Assembly (NCBI GenBank): GCA_024867545.1
Contig: JANFNE010000027.1
Location: forward strand, 248,001 to 312,000
DNA length: 64,000 nucleotides
From: Phytopythium helicoides
Lineage: Eukaryota > Oomycota > Peronosporomycetes > Pythiales > Pythiaceae
Reading direction: 5' to 3'
The position numbers and the translations under genes are program-made. The notes below the pieces were generated by a model. It was given only the letters and a program-made list of their open reading frames with translations. It made no database searches and had not been told where the DNA came from. How positions within the stretch are numbered: position 1 is the stretch's first letter; every line of letters starts with the position of its first letter. This document shows, piece by piece, positions 1 to 10,100 of the stretch.

Positions 1-1122
1 TCGATTGTTTTCGATTTGTTGACATGATTCGACGTCAGACACTGCGTCGTAGTCACGAAGATGAACATCAAACATCACAGCTCGATCCTCGTACTGTGCG
101 CAGTACAAATTCTCCAAAATCACATCAGGACAAGCATAACCGCGCTCGCGCATGTACTGCAGTGCCAGACCAACTTCGTAGATGCGCTCCCACACTTTCT
201 TCCTCTCTCCTTCGACAACGGCGGCGTACTCGGTCATGGTGCGAACCTTTTCGTGCACCACGAACATCTCGTCACCAACATGGCACGCACCCAAGAATTT
301 GGCCACATGCGGATGATGTAACTCTGACCACCCGGATGCTTCTCGGATACATCTCTCCTTGTCCTTGTGCTCTGGTACGAACCGGTCATTACCCCAAGTC
401 GACAGTCCAAACATGGACCCAAACTCGAATGGTAGCACAAACCACGTGGGGAGTGTCATGACAATGACGTTGGAGCGAGTAGCCACCATGTTAAACACCA
501 TCTTGATCACATTCAGTTCTTCAACTATCAGCTTACTTCCAGACTCTTCACCGTTCGCCATATTCTTGCCGGCATCCGGCCCGTACTTGTCGACAGCAGC
601 CATCAACAGTGTCAGGATTTCTTCCGCGTTACCATCCGATACGATTTCGTCAAGAATGGGCGAAGTTTCTCCGGAGTTGACAAGCTCCAGCTCTTGACGA
701 TACCAATCAGCTCGTACTCGGCGTTCTTCACTGAGTGCATCCTCCCAATTGCGCCAATCGGGCGTCTCATCGAACTCAAGCGGATAAGCAGTGGCAGCAG
801 CGTCTAGGACACCATGCAGTCGTCTCAGCTGGCGCACGAATGACCCAGTCTGTGCGAGTCGAACAAGTGGCGACTTCTTCGTCTCCAATATGCGAATATC
901 TTCTCGTATGCTCTCGGCGCTCAGCAATAAACCAAACAGCTCCTGATCAACCTTCTCGGCTTTCAGCTCTTCAGTAGACCGCCGGAATCGCCGGTAGCGA
1001 CCAGCCGCGTGGCTTCCAAGTCGGTTGATTGCTGCTCTTGCCTTCTTTGTTTGATACCCTCCGTCGTGGAAGTCATCTCCTGGCCGGTCGAACGTCCATC
1101 GATCCCTCGTGTTCGTCTCCAT
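1..1122 (-). CDS. Kinase-ARM family protein, N-terminal part (runs off window)
   Basis: The minus strand is open without a stop from an ATG at 1122 to the window edge (about 374 codons), so the gene continues outside. The product starts METNTRDRWTFD and aligns along its length with the N-terminus of the kinase-ARM protein at 4111-12606: an LFGLLLSAES block, VRQLRRLHGVLDAA, then a kinase-like segment (LHHPHVAKFLGACHVGDEMF, VGLALQYMRERG). At the catalytic-loop position it reads CPDVILEN, which keeps an Asp and an Asn where the 4111 paralogue has CPLVKWDH, so it is less degenerate there. The functional kinase domain and ARM array seen in the paralogue would lie beyond the edge. Family membership is clear by comparison inside the window; whether the whole gene is intact cannot be seen. 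Confidence 0.75.
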   Translation of the reverse strand, partial: METNTRDRWTFDRPGDDFHDGGYQTKKARAAINRLGSHAAGRYRRFRRSTEELKAEKVDQELFGLLLSAESIREDIRILETKKSPLVRLAQTGSFVRQLRRLHGVLDAAATAYPLEFDETPDWRNWEDALSEERRVRADWYRQELELVNSGETSPILDEIVSDGNAEEILTLLMAAVDKYGPDAGKNMANGEESGSKLIVEELNVIKMVFNMVATRSNVIVMTLPTWFVLPFEFGSMFGLSTWGNDRFVPEHKDKERCIREASGWSELHHPHVAKFLGACHVGDEMFVVHEKVRTMTEYAAVVEGERKKVWERIYEVGLALQYMRERGYACPDVILENLYCAQYEDRAVMFDVHLRDYDAVSDVESCQQIENNR

Positions 1123-2133
1123 CTTCCTCTTCAACTCCGCCACAACGTGACCCAGACGCCCTTCTCCGCCTCTGGCAACTCGAAGACTGCAGTCTGGCAG
1201 CTGGTTGGCTTGGCTTCAGTCAAGTGAGGGCGAGGGTCCCTGTTGACAGTTGCCACAATAAAGCCGCTCTGCAACAGGCTTCCTCCCAGAGAGTTGTACG
1301 ACTCATCTTTAATTTTTCATCATTAATTTTTCATCAACTAAAGCCACATGACCTGGGCACATCACAGATCCGCCACGGTACTCCGTGTGGAGTTTCTTCA
1401 TGAACTTCGTGAACTCGGCTGTTGACACAACCAGCAATGCCATCAGCAGTTAGAATCGTCAGAATTGGTGTACATCGTGGCCTATGGCGCCTCAAGTTGG
1501 CACTTAATTCAGCGCGAACCTGTACGAGGAGGGCATCGACAGGCAGCCTCGGCCTTCAGTCTCCGCGCTGTTCATAGATTCGCTCTTCAACATCTCTTCA
1601 CATTACCCAGATGACGCGGGTGCCGCCTTCAATGCTTCTTGAGGCAAGCCGTCTCCATGAAGTGCTCAACGTTCTAAGTCGCAACCACCACTGGTCGACG
1701 ACGCTAAGAATCACCAAGCACACGTGCCCCTGCTTACACAGCTGATCACCAACGCAACACCTACGGTCTTCGCTGCTCCATGTTGGCGCCATATGTTGGA
1801 ATTCGGCGTCAAAGACGCGCGAGTTGTGACCAGACCCCCGTGGAACACGTGAGATCGGCGACACGGAAATGAGGGCTGCGTTGCTTTGCTCATGCACCCG
1901 GTAGGCCCCTTGAATACATTTCACACTTTCTCATCTACCCTCGGACCAACAAGTGCTCTGATTAACAACACCATATAATGGGTTTCTTGCCCAACACATT
2001 GTGCCACGCCAGCTTGATTTATGCTTTTGAAAAAACCTTGGTGCGTTGTGCAATATTCCGCTCGCTATTCTTGCCCTCCAACCAAATCCACACCTCAAGC
2101 CACAAGACAATATCCCGCGCTCGCGCCAAGCAA
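1123..2133. other. Intergenic region between divergent genes
   Basis: About 1 kb between the kinase-like gene (minus) and the ARM gene (plus). Only short overlapping ORFs of unlike composition occur, and I recognise no protein in them. A TGTTGGAATTCGG string near 1794 resembles the start of some copia-type LTRs, but no matching end or internal domain was found. The region presumably holds both 5' control regions. Confidence 0.4.
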
Positions 2134-3622
2134 ATGGCTGTCGCGTCCATTGCAAAGGAGCAAACACACATCCTTGGAGCACTTCGCGCGATGTCGCGAA
2201 ACCTGCAAAGCCAAGAAGCAGTCGTCCGTGGTGACGGCAGCGTGGAAGCGTTGATCTCGTGTCTCCAAAATGGATCTGAGGAGAATGTCGAGTTGTCTGT
2301 CGGCGCGTTGTGCGACCTTGCAGCTGTTCCTGCAAACCATCCAGCTGTCATCGACGCTGGAGCTGTTCCTGCGCTGGTGGAAGTTGCTCGCAACGGTACT
2401 TCAGCTCAGCGAGCCTTGGCGGCAAGTGCTCTCGCGAGTTTGTCCAAAAACGAGGCAAACTGCGATGAAAATGGCATCCGAGGGCGTCGTTGACGTGCTT
2501 CTTGCACGCTTTCGAGAACTCGAAGGGATCATGCAACAGGTACCACCAAATCTCACGACAACAAATCCACTGCTACAGCAAGAAAAGGGATCGTTGTCCA
2601 CGAGTGAATCTGTCTGCGATGAATCCATGAAGAAAGCTACAGCGCAGTTTTTGGAGAAACTGCTTCGAGGGATCAACGACAAGCGCGCTGTCATCAAAGC
2701 CGGCGGAGCGCAATTTCTTTTTTCGATGCTGGACGATCGCGATGATGGTGATGATGTCAAAGCCGAAGTCTTGAAGGCGCTCGCTGCTCTCCCTCGGGAA
2801 CGGGACTTATCGATCCAGTCCCAGGTCCAAGAGTTCATCCCAAGGATGATTCAGCTTGTTTCGAGTGGAGGTGATAGCGTCCGGGCAGCAGCAGCTCTTG
2901 CTCTGAACTCTATTGCATTCTTTGATATAACTGATAACTTCCACATCGCGAAAGCTGGGGGGATTCCTCTACTCATCGAACTTCTCAAGGCAGTCGCTGA
3001 CGACGATCACAAGATCGCGGCGGCGACTGCGCTCAATACTTTGGCGTTGAATTGTAGAATCGCAGACTCGGCCGCTGAATCAATCCCAGAATTCCTCCAG
3101 TATGTTCGTAGCAGCAACGTCAAGCTGAAGGCTCGTGTGCTCAACACTCTCGCTGCTATATCTGGTGAACCTGGTGGTGCGGTGAACCTGGTTCGAGCTG
3201 GCGGTGTGCCAATACTGTTGGAGTCACTCCCAGCAGAGGCAGTTGCAGGCAAAACGGAATATTCCAATCCACTCCACGAAGCTATTCTTTGGGCTGTTTC
3301 ATGCTTAGGAGAAGTCGCATCAAGTGAAGACGCTCGAGCAGAAATCAGTGCGGATGCTCAGGCAGACTGCCTGATCGCCATCATACGCCACGACGACGCT
3401 GTCAGATGTTCGAAAGCTGTTCGGCTGGTTGGAAACCTTTCTGAAGACCGCGATATGGCTGAAAAGATCATTGCTGCTGGAGGAATTGACGTGTTGAAGC
3501 CTATTTATCCTGCTATGCAAACATTGGCGAGTCGTTACTATCGTCAAATTGGATCGAGGCCATCGTTCAGCTTGGCCGAGGCGGACCGGATGTCCAGAGT
3601 CTTGCAGCAGTATGGACGCTAG
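2134..3622 (+). pseudogene. ARM-repeat protein with one frameshift and a chimeric 3' end
   Basis: Armadillo-type helical repeat protein of about 495 residues if read through. The start at 2134 (MAVASIAKEQTHILGALRAM) is chosen because the paralogue at 33928 starts at the equivalent place (MADPTSSEERTRIIEALRVI). The first 109 codons carry ARM signatures (VGALCDLAAVPANHPAVIDAGAVPALVEVA). The frame then shifts: an extra t at 2461 separates NEAN from AMKMASEGVVDVLL, and the paralogue reads NEEN-ATVITSSGGFDEL without a break. The rest (to 3622) has repeats such as AKAGGIPLLIELLKA and VRAGGVPILLESLP. After AAGGIDVLK (about 3500) the sequence switches to a different ARM family in another frame and stops, replacing the basic tail found in relatives. 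It is a chimeric pseudogene, or a gene with one indel plus a swapped end. Confidence 0.65.
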
Positions 3623-4110
3623 GCACTGAATCAGCGGTTGTCTTTGATTGGTGCTTCTGGCGCACATGCAAGCGAAGGCTCTATGCACGCGATTGACCGA
3701 AAAGAGCCTGGAAGCCGCATTGGGTGTCCTACTTGACGGAAGTTGAAAGCTGGAGCGAATGCCACAAACAGACTTAGCTGAGATTGTTCCTCTCCTCGTG
3801 CTGCTGCCTCACAAGTTCACGTTACGGCATCGAGTGCGGCCAAAGACGCTAAAAGAGTAGCTTGGGTGGCGAGTTCCAAGTGGAAGTGATGTCCTCTGGG
3901 CTTGTGGGTTGGTTGGATGAGATGTGGATCGCTATAAAGTCATATCTTGAGTGTGATAATATAAAATATCTCCAATTTACCCATGATGATTCATGGAAAA
4001 TCAGGCCTCTATGTTTTATATTTCCATAATTATTATTATAGTAGCAACCCCTCTCGAAGAAGATCTTCTGCCCACGCCGCCAGTCTTCAATCTTCGAGAC
4101 CTAGGAGACG
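3623..4110. promoter_or_regulatory. 5' region of kinase-ARM gene, part of the inverted duplication
   Basis: Non-coding sequence upstream of the kinase-ARM gene. From about 3680 it matches the reverse complement of 26990-27475, the 5' flank of the right-arm kinase, including the GACCGAAAAGAGCC / GGCCGAAAAGAGCC stretch and an AT-rich block (GTGATAATATAAAATATCTCC). Both copies therefore share their upstream control region. The last 100 bp before the ATG contain an AT-rich tract (TTATTATTATAG). No precise promoter motif could be assigned. Confidence 0.45.
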
Positions 4111-7100
4111 ATGGAGCGGAGAAAGAGAGATCGGTGGACTGTCGACTGGGCTGGGGATGCAAACGAGAATGGACTGAATCAAGAGGAAATGACCATCAGA
4201 CTCGGAGACCATACTGCTGGTCGATATAGACGCTTCCGACGAACTCTCGAGGAGGTTGACTTCGAGCACCTCCTTCGGAAGATAACGACCGACGACGGCG
4301 AGCTGCTCTACCGGGACCATCTAACCAAAATGATTGAAAATGAAGTTGTGATCGACCAGGAGCTGTTCGGGTTGTTACTGAGCGCCGAGAGTTTGTGCGA
4401 TGAGCTGCGCGTGTACGACAACGAAGAGTCTCCATTAGTTCGACTGACGCAGACTGGGTTTCATGTACGCCAGATGCGACGCCTGCATTCTGTTCTAGAT
4501 GCCGCAGTGGCATCATACCCGATTCAGTTCGATGAGACACCCGAGTGGAGCAATTGGGACCCGATGTTGAGAGACGAGCGACGAGAACGAATGGATTGGT
4601 ATCGTCGCGAGCTGGAGCGAATCGATTCTGGAGGAGATTCTTCCATGCTTGATGAGATTGACTCGGACGCCAAGGCGGAAGAGATCATGACACTATTGAA
4701 GGCTGCCTTCAACAAATATGGATCAGATGGCGACGAGTTCGCGGGTGAGGATAAAGAAGACTCGAGTGAGCTAACACCAGAGGAGCTAAACGTGATCAAG
4801 ACCGCGTTCAATATGGTGGCTACTCGTTCCAACATCGTCGTCATGACACTACCGACCTGGTTTGTGCTGCCATTTGAGTTTGGCGCCACGTTCGGAATGT
4901 CGACGTGGGGAGTCGACCGGTTCGTTCCGGATCACAAGGATGAAGAGCAGTTCATTCGAGAGGCATCGGGGTGGTTTGAGTTGAATCATCCGCATGTGGC
5001 CAAGTTCCTTGGTGCGTGTCATGTTGGTGACGAGATGTTTGTTGTGCATGAAAAAGTTCGATCGATGATGGAGTACGCTTCTGTTGAGAGAGAAGACAGG
5101 AAGAAGTTGTGGGAACGCATGTATGAAGTGGGGTTGACGCTGCAGTACATTTATGAACGCGGGTTAGTTTGTCCACTTGTGAAGTGGGATCATTTGTATT
5201 GCGCTCGGTATGAAGATCGTGCTGTGATGTTCGGTGTTCATCTCAGAGACTATGGTGAGGTACCTGGCTCGAATTGCAACGATTCTGATGAGAACAAGCG
5301 ACATGCTCAGTTTGGTGAGGCGTTTTTTGAGTCATTGGTGATTGCAATCGTGAAGTTATTCGAAGCTCTGGCAGAATCTGCCAACAAGGAAGTGTCATCT
5401 CGAGATATGATTGAAGCCAGAGATGATTCTCACACTGTGACTTCGATGCTGACAACAAAACCTTCATGTCTGGGTGACCACGAGTGGAATCTAGTGAAGA
5501 AGCTATGTAACAAAATCGACTGCGAGCTCTTGCAGGTGATTGATACTCTTGGTGATCTTGCTGGTATTCAGGAGCGCTCTGATTGGCTTGAGTATGTTAC
5601 GATACTGGAGCATCAACTTCAATCGACAACTCAATTGAAGGAGTTCGTAATAATGGGCGAAACGATCGGCCAGACGCTGATTCGATGCCACAATGCAACG
5701 CCAGTGTCAGAGAAGCTTCTCACACGTTTGCTCCGTCGTTTCGACGATATCTGTAATCAATTGCAAGATAGATATTCAAAGCTGTCTGATTGGTCTGCAC
5801 TAATGGAGTCACTTGCTCATCTGTGCAGTTTACTTCGCCAATTCTCGAGCTTCGCGGCCCAAAAAACGTCGACTAGCATAGCGAGTAAGAGTTTTTGTTC
5901 TACTTCTGCAAGTATTGCTTACAGTCAAGCTGTGATGCACCAGCTTGATCCGGGGCGTGTGCACTCAATGCACTCGAAGATGGACCAGTTTCTAGTTCTG
6001 CATCAGTTATCTTCATCGGATGAGGTTCACGGCTGGCTTGCAGATTGGCGAACTGAATATGGATTGCCACCTCCTATCAGGGTAAATGATTCGGAACCAC
6101 CTGATTCACAGACGTTGTCTCAGTGGTACATTCCACGTGAGCAGATCGACTTTGATCAATTCAACGCGTTCAGTGAAGGCGCATTTGGATCCGTCCACAA
6201 AGGCAAATGGTTCCAAACACCGGTCATCGTCAAAAGAGTCAAGCAACACACAACAACCGAAACACAATTCCGTCAAGAAGCAGATGTATGGTTCCAACTC
6301 AACCACATCAACGTCGTCAAGATGTATGGGGCGTGTGATATTGGTGACCTCTTCTTCGTGTGTGAGTATGCGAGTGGTGGTGATCTAGACAAGTACCTCG
6401 TTAGCAAGGGTCGCGATCCGTACCTGATGTGGTATTGTTTGTTGAATGCGGCACTCGGCTTGCAGTACTTGCACAACAATGGGATCGTGCATGCTGATCT
6501 GAAGGCGAACAATATTTTGGTTGGTGGTGATGGTGTGGCGAAGTTGACTGATTTCGGACTGAGTGTGCAAGCAAAGGATCCGAGTGGTGCTTCTGCTGGT
6601 GCTCTTGGTGCGTATCAGTGGAAGGCTCCCGAGTGTTTGAGTGGTAGTGTGGTGACGTTTGCTTCGGATGTGTACTCTTTCGCGATGGTGATGATCGAAG
6701 TGATGAGTGGTTCGTGTCCGTGGGGAGAGGATACAGACAATGAGACACTGAAGAACCTTGTTGTGACAAGAGGCCGGTTGCCACCTCGTCCTTCGAGTAT
6801 TGGTGATTCTGAATGGGGTTTGATTGAGCGCATGTGTGCGAGAGTTCCAACTGAGCGTGTGACAATGGACACTGTGGTGACTCACTTGTCATCTTTACTG
6901 CAAAAGTTGGATCAAGATCAGCTGTGGCTCGGCGGTGTGTATAACCCTAAGACATTCAAGAATCGTGTTGTGTCGAGAGATGGAATTTTATTGAACTTGA
7001 TAGATTTGGCACAAAGCAAGAATGGGACAATAGCCAGTTACGCAAGCAACCAAATCGTATCAGTCGCACAGAGTCGAGAAGGACCATCGAGCGAGCGTGA

Positions 7101-10100
7101 GATTGATGCAGTACTGGATATGTTTTTTCACGGGTCTGATCAGCAGAAGTCTCGAGGCGCGAATGCCGTTGGTGCATTGGTCGACCGAAATACTGGTGTA
7201 CTTCAGACACCCAAGGTGATATCAGAGCTGGTAACGATGATAGCATCTGGTACAGGATGTCAAAAGCAGCAGGCGGCGAATACGTTGGGCAACTTAGCTA
7301 TTTGGGCTGACATCAGTGGTAGTGTGTTGCCATTGAATGGTATGGAGGCGCTGTTGGACCTTGTGCGAGACGGCAACGACGACCAGAAACATGCAGCAGC
7401 AATGACGTTGGCCAACTTGTCTGCTCGTGCTGACATCAGTGAGTGTGTGTTGTCATTGAATGGTATGGAGGCGCTGTTGGACCTCGTCCGAGACGGCAAT
7501 GACGACCAGAAGAAGCAAGCAGCAAGGGCATTGGCCAACTTGTCTGCTCGTGCTGACATCAGTGAGAGTGTGTTGTCTTTGAATGGTATGGAGGCGCTGT
7601 TGGACCTCGTCCGAGACGGCAACGATGACCAGAAGAAGCAAGCAGCAAGGGCATTGGCCAACTTGTCTGCTCGTGCTGACATCAGTGAGTGTGTGTTGTC
7701 ATTGAATGGTATGGAGGCGCTGTTGGACCTTGTCCGAGACGGCAACGATGACCAGAAGCATGCAGCAGCAATGACGTTGGCGAACTTGTCTGCTCGTGCT
7801 GACATCAGTGGTAGTGTGTTGTCATTGAATGGTATGGATGCGCTGTTGGACCTTGTCCGAGACGGCAACGACGACCACAAGATGTTTGCAGTAAGGACAT
7901 TGGCCAACTTGTCTGCTCGTGCTGACATCAGTGAGTGTGTGTTGTCATTGAATGGTATGGAGGCGCTGTTGGACCTCGTCCGAGACGGCAACGATGACCA
8001 GAAGAAGCAAGCAGCCATGACGTTGGCCAACTTGTCTGCTCGTGCTGACATCAGTGGTAGTGTGTTGTCATTGAATGGTATGGAGGCGCTGTTGGACCTC
8101 GTCCGAGACGGCAATGACGACCAGAAGAAGCAAGCAGCAAGGGCATTGGCCAACTTGTCTGCTCGTGCTGACATCAGTGAGTGTGTGTTGTCTTTGAATG
8201 GTATGGAGGCGCTGTTGGACCTCGTCCGAGACGGCAATGATGACCAGAAGAAGCAAGCAGCCATGACGTTGGCCAACTTGTCTGCTGATGCTGATATCAG
8301 TGGTAGCGTATTGTCATTGAATGGTATGGAGGCGCTGTTGGACCTCGTCCGAGACGGCAATGACGACCAGAAGAAGCAAGCAGCAATGACGTTGGCCAAC
8401 ATGTCTGTTCGTGCCGACATCAGTGAGAGTGTGTTATCATTGAATGGTATGGAGGCGCTGTTGGACCTCGTCCGAGACGGCAACCATGACCACAAGATGC
8501 AAGCAGCAGCGACGTTGGCCAACTTGTCTGTTGACGCTGACTTCAGTGGTAGTGTGTTGTCATTGAATGGTATGGAGGCGCTGTTGGACCTTGTCCGAGA
8601 CGGCAACGATGACCAGAAGCATGCAGCAGCAATGACGTTGGCGAACTTGTCTGCTCGTGCTGACATCAGTGGTAGTGTGTTGTCATTGAATGGTATGGAT
8701 GCGCTGTTGGACCTTGTCCGAGACGGCAACGACGACCACAAGATGTTTGCAGTAAGGACATTGGCCAACTTGTCTGCTCGTGCTGACATCAGTGAGTGTG
8801 TGTTGTCATTGAATGGTATGGAGGCGCTGTTGGACCTCGTCCGAGACGGCAACGATGACCAGAAGAAGCAAGCAGCCATGACGTTGGCCAACTTGTCTGC
8901 TCGTGCTGACATCAGTGGTAGTGTGTTGTCATTGAATGGTATGGAGGCGCTGTTGGACCTCGTCCGAGACGGCAATGACGACCAGAAGAAGCAAGCAGCA
9001 AGGGCATTGGCCAACTTGTCTGCTCGTGCTGACATCAGTGGTAGTGTGTTATCATTGAATGGTATGGAGGCGCTGTTGGACCTCGTCCGAGACGGCAATG
9101 ATGACCAGAAGAAGCAAGCAGCCATGACGTTGGCCAACTTGTCTGCTCGTGCTGATATCAGTGGTAGCGTATTGTCATTGAATGGTATGGAGGCGCTGTT
9201 GGACCTCGTCCGAGACGGCAATGACGACCAGAAGAAGCAAGCAGCAGCGACGTTGGCCAACTTGTCTGCTCGTGCTGACATCAGTGAGTGTGTGTTGTCT
9301 TTGAATGGTATGGAGGCGCTGTTGGACCTCGTCCGAGACGGCAACGATGACCAGAAGAAGCAAGCAGCAAGGGCATTGGCCAACTTGTCTGCTCGTGCTG
9401 ACATCAGTGAGTGTGTGTTGTCATTGAATGGTATGGAGGCGCTGTTGGACCTCGTCCGAGACGGCAACGATGACCAGAAGAAGCAAGCAGCCATGACGTT
9501 GGCCAACTTGTCTGCTCGTGCTGACATCAGTGGTAGTGTGTTGTCATTGAATGGTATGGAGGCGCTGTTGGACCTCGTCCGAGACGGCAATGACGACCAG
9601 AAGAAGCAAGCAGCAAGGGCATTGGCCAACTTGTCTGCTCGTGCTGACATCAGTGGTAGTGTGTTATCATTGAATGGTATGGAGGCGCTGTTGGACCTCG
9701 TCCGAGACGGCAATGATGACCAGAAGAAGCAAGCAGCCATGACGTTGGCCAACTTGTCTGCTCGTGCTGATATCAGTGGTAGCGTATTGTCATTGAATGG
9801 TATGGAGGCGCTGTTGGACCTCGTCCGAGACGGCAATGACGACCAGAAGAAGCAAGCAGCAGCGACGTTGGCCAACTTGTCTGCTCGTGCTGACATCAGT
9901 GAGTGTGTGTTGTCTTTGAATGGTATGGAGGCGCTGTTGGACCTCGTCCGAGACGGCAACGATGACCAGAAGAAGCAAGCAGCAAGGGCATTGGCCAACT
10001 TGTCTGCTCGTGCTGACATCAGTGAGTGTGTGTTGTCATTGAATGGTATGGAGGCGCTGTTGGACCTCGTCCGAGACGGCAATGACGACCAGAAGAAGCA

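Noticed and set aside
1430..1470. Short match (cagcagttagaatcgtc) between ~1450 and ~40553 as a dispersed repeat
   Set aside because: Only 17 bp, with no flanking similarity; chance cannot be excluded.
1790..1990. Possible solo copia LTR starting TGTTGG
   Set aside because: No second terminus, target-site duplication, primer site or internal domain was found.
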